Source: Aromatoleum aromaticum EbN1 (GTDB taxonomy: Bacteria; Pseudomonadota; Gammaproteobacteria; Burkholderiales; Rhodocyclaceae). Taken from it: a stretch of 64,000 bases of DNA. Positions 27,280-36,832 of the stretch are shown piece by piece. The position numbers were made by a program, and so were the translations under genes. The notes under the pieces are model-generated. The model saw only the letters and a list, made by a program, of their open reading frames with translations. It searched no databases and had not been told where the DNA came from. Position 1 is the first letter of the stretch; every line of letters starts with the position of its first letter. The stretch spans positions 1,054,001 to 1,118,000 of the forward strand of contig NC_006513.1 in the NCBI RefSeq assembly GCF_000025965.1, read 5' to 3'.

Positions 27280-27456
27280 TCACATCTTCACTGTAGGCAC
27301 GCGCGGCGTGTCCGGCTCCGCAGCCTTCTTGATGATGATCACCTCGCCGAACCCGAAGTAATAAACGAAGTTGCCGACCCCGAACATGCCGCACAGGGTC
27401 AGCACGATCGGCAGCCAGCCGACCAGCGCGGCAATCGCGTTCAGTGCGTCTCTCAT
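27280..27456 (-). CDS. Small membrane protein, possibly phage-derived
   Basis: A 58-residue protein with one or two hydrophobic stretches (ALVGWLPIVLTLCGMFGVGNFVYYFGF) and a Lys-rich, Pro-containing tail. It starts at ATG 27456 (MRDALNAIA). It is convergent with the zinc-ribbon gene. I do not recognise the family. Confidence 0.4.
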   Translation of the reverse strand: MRDALNAIAALVGWLPIVLTLCGMFGVGNFVYYFGFGEVIIIKKAAEPDTPRVPTVKM

Positions 27457-27536
27457 AGCCTCCCCCGCGCGCGCGACCGCCAATAATTGAAGCGCTTCAT
27501 TTATTGAGCGCGCCCCCGTGCCGCCATCCTTGCGGC

Positions 27537-27752
27537 ATGGACACCCCCGACGAAGCCCGCCGCTGCGGCACCTGCGCGCGCTTCGGTCGCCGGGCCGACG
27601 ATCGCCTGGCGGCGGTGTCCGCGTTCGGCAACTGCACGTTGATGCCGGCCTGGCAGTACCGCTCGCCGCATGCGCAGTGCCATTTCGATCCGCTGAAATG
27701 GGAGCATCACCGTGATAAAACCCCGCTTTGCCCTATGGCCGCGCCTGACTGA
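27537..27752 (+). CDS. Small Cys-rich phage-type protein
   Basis: A 71-residue protein starting MDTPDEARRCGTCARF, with paired Cys (CGTC) and later NCTLMPAWQYRSPHAQC, a spacing seen in small zinc-binding proteins next to phage lysis genes. The C-terminal tail overlaps the holin-like frame that follows. Probably a remnant of prophage DNA. Confidence 0.5.
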   Translation: MDTPDEARRCGTCARFGRRADDRLAAVSAFGNCTLMPAWQYRSPHAQCHFDPLKWEHHRDKTPLCPMAAPD

Positions 27753-28062
27753 CTGGGCGCTGGTGTTGCTCGTGCTGGTCGTGCTGGTCGTGCTGGTCGT
27801 GCTGGTGGCGCTGATCGCGCCGCACCAGCTGCCGGTGAGCCTGTACAAACTGAGCCTGGTCGCGCTGGCCGGCGTGGCCGGCTATTGGCTCGACCGCAGC
27901 ATGTTTCCGTATGCGCGGCCGGACGGGTATCTGTGCGTGGACTGGCGCCGCGGCACGCTGGAGCCGCAATACGCAGCAGCGCGAGACCGCCTCCCAGACC
28001 CTGGCTGCGGTCGCCGAGCACGCGAGCCGCTGCCTACTGGATGTGCAGACCCGCGGCGATGA
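27712..28062 (+). pseudogene. Phage holin-like gene, C terminus frameshifted
   Basis: GTG at 27712 opens a frame whose first 70 or so residues look like a phage holin: a basic N terminus, a repetitive hydrophobic segment (six or more VLVV-type repeats at DNA level), then LIAPHQLPVSLYKLSLVALAG and GYWLDRSMFPYARPDGYL. After about residue 75 the sequence becomes Arg/Pro-rich without similarity while another frame takes over, so the end is probably damaged. The DNA repeat (CGTGCTGGT units near 27768-27805) is a likely slippage site. Confidence 0.55.
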
Positions 28063-28167
28063 ACTAACCACGCAACTGCACGCCGCGAACCGCGCGGCGG
28101 CACTCACCCAGGAGAAGCTCGGTGACGCGGCGTGCTCGAGATCGTCAGCAGCTACTTGGCCGGCTAG
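27960..28167 (+). pseudogene. Remnant of a phage Rz-like lysis accessory gene
   Basis: One frame reads QTLAAVAEHASRCLLDVQTRGDELTTQLHAANRAAALTQEKLGDA, then a one-base shift near 28128 moves to VLEIVSSYLAG and a TAG at 28165. Joined, these look like a helical phage lysis accessory protein of the Rz/DUF2514 kind. A start is not visible, so the gene is broken at both ends. Confidence 0.5.
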
Positions 28168-28180
28168 GGGGACGAGGCGA

Positions 28181-28370
28181 ATGAAGACGTACTATTACGG
28201 CGAGCCGTCGCGTACCTTGCTCCGGGCGTTGCTACCAATCCGCAAAGGCCCCGTGGCTTCGCTGGCCGCTCGCGGCGGTGCTGGTGGCCTGCTGGATCCT
28301 GCTGCTGCCCGTCGCCTGGGTTCTCGGGCCGGCGAAGTGGGCCACGCCATCGCTGGCTGGTGCGGGCTGA
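28181..28370 (+). pseudogene. Frameshifted small membrane protein
   Basis: ATG 28181 starts MKTYYYGEPSRTLLRALLPIRKG; a shift near 28250 leads into PWLRWPLAAVLVACWILLLP, a transmembrane helix, ending at TGA 28368-28370. It is part of the decayed phage-derived segment. Confidence 0.4.
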
Positions 28371-28603
28371 ACTCGCGAGACTGGTGACGCGGCGCGCGGT
28401 CACTTTTCACTGAGAAAGAATGGCCCGAAGGAATCGCCGCGCCTCTTTCGAATCCGGGCCGCGCGGTGTTTTCTGTCACGAAAGAGATTTTCCAATCCCC
28501 GCCCGATAAATCCCGCCTCGTCCCGCTAGATCCCGGATTTATCTCACCGCCGAGCCTGTGAATATCTCACTCGTTCTTATTTTTACGCGATGGCGAATCT
28601 CAA

Positions 28604-28644
28604 ATTGGCTATTGCGAACCACTCTCATTCTCCTTATCATTCTC
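28604..28644 (+). promoter_or_regulatory. Candidate Fur box(es) ahead of the ftr operon
   Basis: An AT-rich segment just before the P19 gene contains ATTGCGAACCACTCTCATTC and a second TATCATTCTC, matching the GCGAA-x-CATTCTCATT style of betaproteobacterial Fur boxes. It is about 60 bases before ATG 28703. Iron repression through Fur is therefore likely. Confidence 0.65.
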
Positions 28645-28702
28645 ACGCATACCTCTCATGGGTGCCGCAGCCTGCCCATTCCAATTTTCGAAAGGATTCC
28701 CG

Positions 28703-29248
28703 ATGCACCGTTTCCCGCTTCGCTCCCTCGCCGTCGCCGCGCTGGCCAGCCTGTCGTTCGCCGCCCACGCCCTGGAATATCCCATCGGCACGCCGCAACA
28801 CCGCGACGGCATGGAAATCGCAGCCGTCTATCTCCAGCCCGTCGAGATGGAACCGGAAGGCATGATGAAGAAGGCCTCGGAGTCGGACATCCACATCGAG
28901 GCCGACATCCGCGCGCTGGCGAACAACCCGAACGGCTTCGAGGAAGGCAGCTGGATTCCGTACCTGACGGTCAAGTTCGAGATCGCGAAGGTCGGCAGCG
29001 ACTGGAAGCAGTCGGGCGAATTCATGCCGATGGTGGCGAGCGACGGCCCGCATTACGGCGACAACATCAAGCTCGCCGGACCGGGCAAGTACCAGGTCAA
29101 ATACACCATCCTGCCGCCGGGCGCCCACCACGGCAGCCACTTCGGCCGCCACACCGACCGCGCCACCGGAGTGCGGCCGTGGTTCAAGGAGTTCGAGGTC
29201 GAGAACGAGTTCACGTACGTCGGCGTCGGCAAGAAGGGCGGCTACTGA
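28703..29248 (+). CDS. ftrA: Periplasmic ferrous iron-binding protein, P19/FtrA family
   Basis: A 181-residue P19 (Tp34) family protein with a signal peptide (cut near AHALE). Family landmarks: EYPIGTPQHRDGMEIAAVYL, the Met/Glu-rich PVEMEPEGMM, SDIHIEADIRAL, and a His-rich PPGAHHGSHFGRHTDRATGV. These proteins bind Fe2+/Cu2+ and feed an Ftr1-type permease. ATG 28703 has AAAGGATT ahead; the longer frame is unlikely. It is first in the operon P19, porin, cupredoxin, permease, iron-sulfur protein. Confidence 0.88.
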   Translation: MHRFPLRSLAVAALASLSFAAHALEYPIGTPQHRDGMEIAAVYLQPVEMEPEGMMKKASESDIHIEADIRALANNPNGFEEGSWIPYLTVKFEIAKVGSDWKQSGEFMPMVASDGPHYGDNIKLAGPGKYQVKYTILPPGAHHGSHFGRHTDRATGVRPWFKEFEVENEFTYVGVGKKGGY

Positions 29249-29249
29249 A

Positions 29250-30734
29250 ATGGCGCTGACCCGATTCGCCAGGACCGCCATCGCGCTCGCGGTGCTGGGC
29301 GCAACCGGCGCGGGCCACGCCGCGTCCGGGCAGGACAAGGTCCTTGCCGAACTCCGGCGGCTCGCTGAACGGATCGAGAAACTCGAGCAGCGCAACAGCG
29401 AACTCGAAGCACGGCTCGCGGCGACAGCCACGCCCGCTCCGGCACTTGCGCAGCGCGTCGAAGCGCTGGAACAGGCGAACCAGGATCTCGCCACGAGCCT
29501 CGAGAGCGACCGCATCAGCGAGCGCGAACCAGAACTTGCGATCCGGCTCAAGGCGATTGAGGAACGGACCAATGCGATGGGCGCGCCGTCGCGCCTGGCG
29601 GAAGCCCTCGATGGCATCGCGGTCGAAGGCAGCGTCGCCACCGTCGCGCAGCGGATCGACGGCGACGCGCGCGAAGACGGCAGGCACGAATCGCAGCTGT
29701 CATGGCGCGGCGACCTCGGCATCACGCTGCCGGCCGGCGACATCGGCCAGGGCCAGGGCGAGTTCTACACGCAGTTGCGGATGGGCCAGGGCGACAGCTT
29801 CACTGGACTGAAACCCACTTTCACCGCCGCGTTCAACAGCCTCGCGTTCCAGACCGGTGGCGGCTCGGAGGAAACCTACGCGATCGTCGCACAGGCCTGG
29901 TACCAGCTGACGACGCCGCTCGGCGAAGCCGTGGAGTCGCCGCACAGCCTGCAGCTCACCGTCGGCAAGATGGACCCGTTCGTGTTCTTCGACCAGAACG
30001 CGATCGCCGACAACGAAGCCGAAAAGTTCCTCAACAACGTTTTCGTGCATAACCCGATGCTCGACTCGGGCGGCGAGGTCGGCGCCGACAGCTACGGTTT
30101 CACGCCCGGCCTGCGGCTCGCGTACCGCAACGAAAGCGGCGCGCCCGACTGGTGGCAGGCGTCGATCGCGGCGTTCGGCGCCGGCGAAGGCGCGCGCTTC
30201 GGCCGCAGCTTCGACAAGCCGTTCGTCATCGGCCAGCTGGAGTACGGCCGCAAGAGCCACGGCTTCGACGGCACGTACCGCCTGTATGCGTGGCGCAACG
30301 GCCAGTACGAAGGTTTCGATGCGACGACCCGCAGCGCCAGCGGCTGGGGCGCGAGCGTCGACCAGCGCGTGCATGAGGACGTGACGCTGTTCGCGCGCTA
30401 CGGTCAGTCGAGCAGCGGCAAGGCCGCGTTCGACCGCGCCGTGACGATCGGCACCGAGATCGCCGGCAACGCCTGGGGACGCGGCGCCGACAGCGTCGGG
30501 CTCGCGTGGGGCTGGCTGCGCGCGAGCGACGAATTCCGCGACGCCGCCCCGCTGCTCGACGATTTCGGTTTCGCCGCGCGCGGCGCCGAGCAGGTTGCCG
30601 AGCTGTATTACCGCTGGCACCTGAACGACCAGCTGTCGCTGACGCCGGACCTGCAATACGTGCGTCGCGCCGCCGCCGACCCGGACGCGAAAGCGATCAC
30701 CGTCGTCGGCCTGCGCGGGCTGTATGCGTTCTAG
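29250..30734 (+). CDS. OprB-like porin with coiled-coil N terminus inside the ftr operon
   Basis: A 494-residue outer-membrane protein: signal peptide (cut near HAASG), a heptad-rich coiled coil (LAELRRLAERIEKLEQRNSEL), then an OprB-type barrel (GQGEFYTQLRMGQGDSF, LTVGKMDPFVFFDQNAIADNE, LYYRWHLNDQLSLTPDLQYV) ending in GLYAF with terminal Phe. The start is one base after the P19 stop, so it is surely co-transcribed. FtrABCD systems in Bordetella and Brucella have no such porin that I know of; here it may admit the iron substrate. Confidence 0.8.
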   Translation: MALTRFARTAIALAVLGATGAGHAASGQDKVLAELRRLAERIEKLEQRNSELEARLAATATPAPALAQRVEALEQANQDLATSLESDRISEREPELAIRLKAIEERTNAMGAPSRLAEALDGIAVEGSVATVAQRIDGDAREDGRHESQLSWRGDLGITLPAGDIGQGQGEFYTQLRMGQGDSFTGLKPTFTAAFNSLAFQTGGGSEETYAIVAQAWYQLTTPLGEAVESPHSLQLTVGKMDPFVFFDQNAIADNEAEKFLNNVFVHNPMLDSGGEVGADSYGFTPGLRLAYRNESGAPDWWQASIAAFGAGEGARFGRSFDKPFVIGQLEYGRKSHGFDGTYRLYAWRNGQYEGFDATTRSASGWGASVDQRVHEDVTLFARYGQSSSGKAAFDRAVTIGTEIAGNAWGRGADSVGLAWGWLRASDEFRDAAPLLDDFGFAARGAEQVAELYYRWHLNDQLSLTPDLQYVRRAAADPDAKAITVVGLRGLYAF

Positions 30735-30812
30735 ACCTGCACGCCCCTCCTGCCCCGCCCGGCTCCCCGCCGCGCGGGGTTTTCGTCATTTTCAGCACAG
30801 GAACTCCCGATC

Positions 30813-31151
30813 GTGATTGTTCCGCGCCTGCTCGCCCGTGTACTGGGCATCCTGGCCCTGACGGCGTCGAGCGCCGTGCAAGCCGAATTGCCGACGTTCG
30901 AAGTCGTGGCCGAAAACGGCTGCTTCACGCCCGACACGATAATGGTGCCGGCCAACACCCGCTTTCGCCTGCAGCTCACGAACCGCAACGCCGGCCCCGA
31001 AGAGTTCGAGACGACGAGCCCGTTCAAGGAACTCGTCGTCGCGCCGGGCGTGACGCGCAGCACCATCTTTCCGCCGCTGAAGCCCGGCACGTACCCGTTC
31101 TTCGGCGAGTTCCACCCCGACACGGCAAGAGGCCGGTTCGTCGCCCAGTAA
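30813..31151 (+). CDS. ftrB: Periplasmic cupredoxin-like protein, FtrB
   Basis: A 112-residue secreted protein (signal peptide cut near VQAEL) with a cupredoxin_1-type domain: FEVVAENGCFTPDTIMVPANTRFRLQL, then TSPFKELVVAPGVTRS and GTYPFFGEFHPDTARGRFV. It lacks a full type-1 copper Cys-His-Met set, as usual for FtrB. In the Bordetella/Brucella system FtrB is thought to oxidise Fe2+ before uptake by FtrC. GTG start at 30813. Confidence 0.82.
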   Translation: MIVPRLLARVLGILALTASSAVQAELPTFEVVAENGCFTPDTIMVPANTRFRLQLTNRNAGPEEFETTSPFKELVVAPGVTRSTIFPPLKPGTYPFFGEFHPDTARGRFVAQ

Positions 31152-31171
31152 CCGCACGCTCGGGAAACATC

Positions 31172-31984
31172 ATGGGTAATTCACTTTTCATCGTGTGGCG
31201 CGAGAGCGTCGAAGCGATCCTGGTGATCAGCATCCTCTACGCGTGGATTCGCACGCGCGGCGACGGCCGCATCGGCGTCCATCACCTGTGGGCAGGCGTA
31301 GCGGGCGGGCTGCTGCTCGCCGGCGTGCTCGCGCTGGCGATGCTCGGGCTGCAGAGCCAGCTCGCCGGCGACGCGCTGGAGGCCTTCCAGGCCGCCATCG
31401 TCATCGTCGCCGCCGGCCTGATCACGCACATGGTGTTGTGGATGCGCGCGCACGGCCGGCACCTGAAGCGCGAGCTCGAAGCGGGACTGACGAAAGCCGC
31501 CGACGCCGCGGGCGGGGTGTCGGTTGCGCTGCTCGCGGCGATCGCGGTCGGCCGCGAAGGGGCCGAGACCGTGCTGTTCCTGTACGGCCTCGGCGTCGAG
31601 CAGTCCGGCGAGGCGCTGAACCGCATGCTCGCCGGCGCCGGCCTCGGCTTCGTGCTGGCACTGGCGACGGCGTGGCTGATCCAGCGCGGCTCGCACTGGC
31701 TGCCGAGCCGGGTGTTCTTCCGCGCGACCGAGATCGTGCTGTGCCTGCTTGCCGCTGCGCTGCTTGTCTCGGGTGTCGAACGGCTGATCAACATGGAATG
31801 GCTGCCGCCGCTGCTCGAGCCGGTGTGGGACAGCTCCGCGCTGCTTGCCGACGGCAGCACCGCCGGCGGCATCGCCGCGGCATTCGCCGGCTACCGCGCG
31901 CAACCGTCGCTGACCGTGCTGATCGCGTGGTTCGGCTACTGGGCGCTGTTCGCATGGTTCGGCCGCCCGCCGCGGAGAACCTGA
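31172..31984 (+). CDS. ftrC: High-affinity iron permease, Ftr1 family
   Basis: A 270-residue Ftr1/EfeU-type inner-membrane permease with about seven transmembrane segments. Both RExxE iron motifs are present: RESVE near residue 10 and REGAE in AVGREGAETVLFLYG. It carries iron from the P19/cupredoxin pair into the cytoplasm. It begins 20 bases after ftrB and is followed two bases later by ftrD. Confidence 0.9.
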   Translation: MGNSLFIVWRESVEAILVISILYAWIRTRGDGRIGVHHLWAGVAGGLLLAGVLALAMLGLQSQLAGDALEAFQAAIVIVAAGLITHMVLWMRAHGRHLKRELEAGLTKAADAAGGVSVALLAAIAVGREGAETVLFLYGLGVEQSGEALNRMLAGAGLGFVLALATAWLIQRGSHWLPSRVFFRATEIVLCLLAAALLVSGVERLINMEWLPPLLEPVWDSSALLADGSTAGGIAAAFAGYRAQPSLTVLIAWFGYWALFAWFGRPPRRT

Positions 31985-31986
31985 CC

Positions 31987-33372
31987 ATGACGAGCTGCAG
32001 TCTGCCCGCAATGCGCCCGCCGCGGCTCGCCCGCCTCGGCAACCTGATGCGCCGTCACCGCAGCTGGATCGTCGGGGTCCAGTGGGCAGTGCTCGTCGCC
32101 TACGTTTTCCTCATCGTCACGCCGGCTTTCCTGCCGTTGCCAGAGTCCGGCGCGCACCTGTGGGACAACCTCACGCTGTTCGCGCAGTTCGTGTTCTGGG
32201 GCATCTGGTGGCCATTCGTGCTGGTGTCGATGATGCTGATGGGGCGGGTGTGGTGCGGCGTGCTGTGCCCTGAAGGCTTCGTCGCCGAACAGGTATCGCG
32301 CGTCGGCCTCGGCCGTCCGGTGCCACGCTGGATCAAGTGGGGCGGCTGGCCGTTCGTCGCGTTCCTCGCGACGACGGTGTATGGGCAGCTTGTCAGCGTG
32401 TATGAATACCCCAAAGCCGTGCTGCTCGTGCTTGGCGGTTCGACGGTCGCAGCGGCTGCGGTCGGCCTCGTATACGGCCGCGGCAAGCGCGTGTGGTGCC
32501 GGCACCTGTGCCCGGTGAGCGGTGTGTTCGGCCTGCTCGCGCGGCTCGCGCCGGTGCATTTCCGCACCGACCGCGAAGCGTGGCAGGCGCATCCGGCAAA
32601 GCGGGTGATCCCGGTCAATTGTGCGCCCCTGGTGGACATCCGCCGCATGGAAAGCGCCTCCGCATGCCACATGTGCGGGCGCTGCAGCGGCCATCGCGAC
32701 GCGGTGCAGCTGGCCGCCCGCCTGCCCGGCGCCGAAGTCGCGAGCCTGCGCAGCGATGAAACCGATGTCTGGGAAGCACGCCTGCTGGTGTTCGGCGTCA
32801 TCGGCACTGCGATCGGCGCGTTCCAGTGGTCGGCGTCGCCGTGGTTCGTGCAGGCCAAGCTTGCTGCCGCCGAATGGCTCGTCGAGCGCGACGCTTTCGC
32901 GCTGCTCGACAGCGACATTCCGTGGTGGCTGCTGACGCATTACCCCGAAGCAAACGACGTGTTCACGTGGCTCGACGGCCTGATGATTCTCGGCTACATC
33001 GGCACGACGGCGCTCGTCATCGGCGGCTGGATCACGCTATGGCTGCGTGCCGCCGGGTGGCTCGTCGGCGAAGCGGGGGCGCACCGGCGGCTCGCCTACG
33101 CGCTGATTCCGCTCGGCGGCGTCGGCGTGTTCCTCGGCCTGTCGGCGCTGACCGTCACGCTGCTGAGTGCCGAAGGCGTCGTGCTCGCGAGCCTGCCGCT
33201 GGTGCGCGGACTGCTGCTCGCCGTGGCTGCCGGAGCCAGCCTGGTGCTCGGCGCGCTGCAGGTGCAGCGTACGGTATCGTCCGGCATGCGCCGGGCCGCT
33301 GCGCTGCTCGCTTTTTGCACCGCCGCCGCAGGCGCGGTTGCGCCGTGGGTGACAATGTTCTTTATCTGGTGA
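31987..33372 (+). CDS. ftrD: Membrane iron-sulfur electron-transfer protein, FtrD/NapH-like
   Basis: A 461-residue polytopic membrane protein with several Cys clusters: GRVWCGVLCPEGF, RVWCRHLCPVSGVFG and ACHMCGRCSGH, resembling NapH/RdxA/CcoG-type 4Fe-4S proteins. In the Ftr system FtrD is proposed to pass electrons that help reduce or release the iron during transport. It ends the operon. A 75-base gap with no recognisable signal separates it from the convergent infA gene. Confidence 0.82.
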   Translation: MTSCSLPAMRPPRLARLGNLMRRHRSWIVGVQWAVLVAYVFLIVTPAFLPLPESGAHLWDNLTLFAQFVFWGIWWPFVLVSMMLMGRVWCGVLCPEGFVAEQVSRVGLGRPVPRWIKWGGWPFVAFLATTVYGQLVSVYEYPKAVLLVLGGSTVAAAAVGLVYGRGKRVWCRHLCPVSGVFGLLARLAPVHFRTDREAWQAHPAKRVIPVNCAPLVDIRRMESASACHMCGRCSGHRDAVQLAARLPGAEVASLRSDETDVWEARLLVFGVIGTAIGAFQWSASPWFVQAKLAAAEWLVERDAFALLDSDIPWWLLTHYPEANDVFTWLDGLMILGYIGTTALVIGGWITLWLRAAGWLVGEAGAHRRLAYALIPLGGVGVFLGLSALTVTLLSAEGVVLASLPLVRGLLLAVAAGASLVLGALQVQRTVSSGMRRAAALLAFCTAAAGAVAPWVTMFFIW

Positions 33373-33447
33373 AACGTGGTACGGGCGAGGACAGCAGTCC
33401 GCCGCCCCGACGCCTTCAGGCAGCCAGGTCCTGAATGCGGGACGCGA

Positions 33448-33705
33448 TCAGCGTCTGCGCCGCTGCGGACCGAGAGGCCCGCGGCCTTCAAGGTGGCGGA
33501 AAGTGATGCGCCCCTTGCTCAGGTCGTAGGGGGAAAGTTCGAGTGAAACCTTGTCGCCGCACAGGATGCGAATATGGTGCTTGCGCATCTTGCCTGCGGA
33601 GTAGGCAACGAGGTTATGGCCGTTGTCGAGGGTGACACGGAAACGGGAGTCGGGCAGGACTTCAACTACCATCCCGCTCATTTCGATCAGTTCTTCCTTG
33701 GCGAT
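33448..33705 (-). CDS. infA: Translation initiation factor IF-1 paralogue with apparent AUC start
   Basis: An 85-residue OB-fold IF-1 ([53 protein letters not shown]) with an Arg-rich tail [10 protein letters not shown] typical of the second IF-1 of betaproteobacteria. The expected start MAKEEL is written ATC-GCC-AAG: the first codon (33705-33703) is ATC, with GGAG (33717-33714) eight bases ahead. No in-frame ATG/GTG/TTG lies between that ribosome site and codon 9 (ATG 33681), and the next upstream in-frame start is far away at 33813. Translation may use AUC (initiation-fidelity control, as with AUU in infC) or begin at Met9 at the cost of the first strand. Confidence 0.88.
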   Translation of the reverse strand: MAKEELIEMSGMVVEVLPDSRFRVTLDNGHNLVAYSAGKMRKHHIRILCGDKVSLELSPYDLSKGRITFRHLEGRGPLGPQRRRR

Positions 33706-33822
33706 GACGATGTCTCCAAAAAGGAAAGCAGAAAGGGAAAAAGTCCGGCATGTGCCGTGATTTTTCCCTCGCGGAGGCGTTCTTGAAGGAATGCCGCGGT
33801 CCCGGCCCCGCATGGGGCCGAA

Positions 33823-33844
33823 GGCATGGCATTGCTGCCATGCC
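33823..33844. other. Hairpin between cold-shock gene and infA
   Basis: GGCATGGCA-TTGC-TGCCATGCC forms a perfect 9-bp stem, next to a second GGCCCC/GGGGCC stem at about 33805-33820. On the minus strand they follow the csp stop. No T-run follows, so they may be mRNA processing or weak attenuation structures rather than a strong terminator. Confidence 0.5.
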
Positions 33845-33858
33845 GCGTCCGGGAACGC

Positions 33859-34065
33859 TCAGTCAGCCGGACGGATGTTCGACGCCTGCTGGCCCTTCGG
33901 ACCGGAGGTGACGTCGAAGCTGACGCGCTGGCCTTCGGCCAGGGTCTTGAAACCCTGTCCCTGGATCGCGGAGAAATGCGCGAAAAGATCGTCGCCACCG
34001 CTTTCCGGAGTGATGAAACCGAAGCCCTTGGAGTCGTTGAACCACTTTACGGTACCTGTTGCCAT
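33859..34065 (-). CDS. Cold-shock domain protein (CspA family)
   Basis: A 68-residue OB-fold nucleic-acid chaperone: [18 protein letters not shown] contains RNP1 (KGFGFIT), and DLFAHFSAI contains RNP2. It is full length for the family. The roughly 200 bases ahead of it on the minus strand (34066-34270) have no gene and may be a long structured leader, as in other cold-shock mRNAs. It is upstream of infA, 153 bases away on the same strand. Confidence 0.93.
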   Translation of the reverse strand: MATGTVKWFNDSKGFGFITPESGGDDLFAHFSAIQGQGFKTLAEGQRVSFDVTSGPKGQQASNIRPAD

Positions 34066-34371
34066 GTCTTGAATATCCTGAAGAATGAAGGGACGTGCCC
34101 TGAGGTGAGGGCGAAGCTCAAGACGGCAAGGTGATCAGGGAAAGATACCGCAGAAAAGCAGATACTGAACCGGACAACAACGGTGCTACTTGAAGATCGC
34201 TGCGGTGCACTGTGGACTGGATCGCCGGGTTTTGCAAACGGAACGAACAGTCTTACATCTGTGCAGCGCCGGATGGATGCTTCGCGCATCTACGGCTCTC
34301 GCCGTTCCGGGCCCGTCCGAAAGAGCGTGGCGGCAAACCGAAGCGCTGCTCCACGCGCTGTCGCGGCCAGT
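34066..34371. other. Intergenic region between csp (minus) and ahcY (plus)
   Basis: No gene is supported here. It should hold the promoter and leader of the cold-shock gene on the minus strand and the upstream part of the ahcY promoter on the plus strand. A short two-strand coding look near 34180-34480 is out of place with the riboswitch and was rejected. Confidence 0.6.
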
Positions 34372-34377
34372 TATAAT
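34372..34377 (+). promoter_or_regulatory. -10 box of the ahcY promoter
   Basis: A perfect TATAAT at 34372-34377, about ten bases before the conserved start of the riboswitch. A matching -35 is not obvious in the GC-rich DNA upstream. Confidence 0.7.
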
Positions 34378-34382
34378 CCCGG

Positions 34383-34480
34383 CCTGCCGAGGAGCGCTGC
34401 GAGACTTCCGTCCCAGGCTCGGCCCTTCAAAAACTGCGCTCACCTTAACCCGTGCCGGGCACGGGGTGACAAGGTGAGCC
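34383..34480 (+). promoter_or_regulatory. S-adenosylhomocysteine (SAH) riboswitch ahead of ahcY
   Basis: The conserved SAH-riboswitch core is visible: CCGAGGAGCGCTGCGA (34387-34402), the pairing strand CTCGG (34418-34422), and AACTGCGCTCACC (34432-34444). CCGAG/CTCGG make stem P1. Further, GCTCACCTT (34438-34446) pairs perfectly with AAGGTGAGC (34471-34479) around an internal CCCGTG/CACGGG hairpin, which may be part of the switch or its output. SAH riboswitches activate ahcY when SAH is high. It ends about 40 bases before ATG 34523. Confidence 0.88.
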
Positions 34481-34522
34481 CACCGCAGCACCCCTTCCCG
34501 GCCACACGTTCAAGGAACTCAC

Positions 34523-35935
<1,413 letters not shown>

Positions 35936-35946
35936 CAGGGGCCATC

Positions 35947-36780
35947 ATGCACAGACCCGAACTTTCGATCGAATTCTTCCCGCCGCAGACGCCCGAGGGG
36001 GAAGAAAAACTGCGGGCGACGCGCACCGCGCTCGCGGCCCTGAAGCCGACGTTCTTCTCGGTGACGTACGGCGCAGGCGGCTCGACGCGCGAGCGTACGT
36101 TCTCGACCGTCAGGGAGATCGCCGCCGACGGCTTCGAAGCCGCGCCGCACCTGTCGTGCATCGGCTCGACGCGCGCCGGCATCCGCGAAATCCTCGACGA
36201 CTACGCGTCGGCCGGCATCCGGCGCATCGTCGCGCTGCGCGGCGACCTGCCGTCCGGCGTCGGCGATCCCGGCGAGTTCCGCTACGCCAACGAGCTCGTC
36301 GAGTTCATCCGCACGGAGACCGGCGACCGCTTCCGCATCGAAGTCGCAGCGTATCCCGAATGGCATCCGCAGGCGAAAAACCCGAAGGACGACCTCACGG
36401 CATTCAGGCGCAAAGCCGAGGCCGGCGCCGATTCGGCGATCACGCAGTATTTTTACAACTTCGACGCCTACCTGCATTTCGTCGATCAGGTGCGCGCGAT
36501 GGGGGTGGAGATCCCGATCGTGCCCGGAATCATGCCGATTGCGAGCTTCTCGAAGCTCGCACGCTTCTCCGATGCGTGCGGCGCCGAGCTGCCGCGCTGG
36601 ATGCGGCGCAAGTTCGAGGGATACGGCGACGACGCGGACTCGATCCGCGCGTTCGGCCTCGACGTCGTGACGAGCCTGTGCGAGCGCCTGCTCGCCGCCG
36701 GCGCCCCTGGTCTGCACTTCTACAGCATGAACCAGGCGGGGCTGACGACGGCGATTTGCGAGCGTCTCAAGCTGGGTTGA
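35947..36780 (+). CDS. metF: 5,10-Methylenetetrahydrofolate reductase
   Basis: A 277-residue FAD enzyme reducing methylene-THF to methyl-THF for methionine synthesis. Typical blocks: ELSIEFFPPQTPEGEEKL at the N terminus, TFFSVTYGAGGSTRERT, RRIVALRGDLP, AGADSAITQYFYN and FYSMNQ near the end. It is the second gene of the ahcY operon and so probably shares the riboswitch-controlled transcript. Confidence 0.94.
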   Translation: MHRPELSIEFFPPQTPEGEEKLRATRTALAALKPTFFSVTYGAGGSTRERTFSTVREIAADGFEAAPHLSCIGSTRAGIREILDDYASAGIRRIVALRGDLPSGVGDPGEFRYANELVEFIRTETGDRFRIEVAAYPEWHPQAKNPKDDLTAFRRKAEAGADSAITQYFYNFDAYLHFVDQVRAMGVEIPIVPGIMPIASFSKLARFSDACGAELPRWMRRKFEGYGDDADSIRAFGLDVVTSLCERLLAAGAPGLHFYSMNQAGLTTAICERLKLG

Positions 36781-36832
36781 AGGGAGGCCTTCCGTTGAAG
36801 GCTCGTCGGACGGCAACCGAACGGAGCAAGTA

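Noticed and set aside
27768-27805. CGTGCTGGT repeats considered as a CRISPR or regulatory array
   Set aside because: They encode Val/Leu repeats in the holin-like membrane helix and have no spacers.
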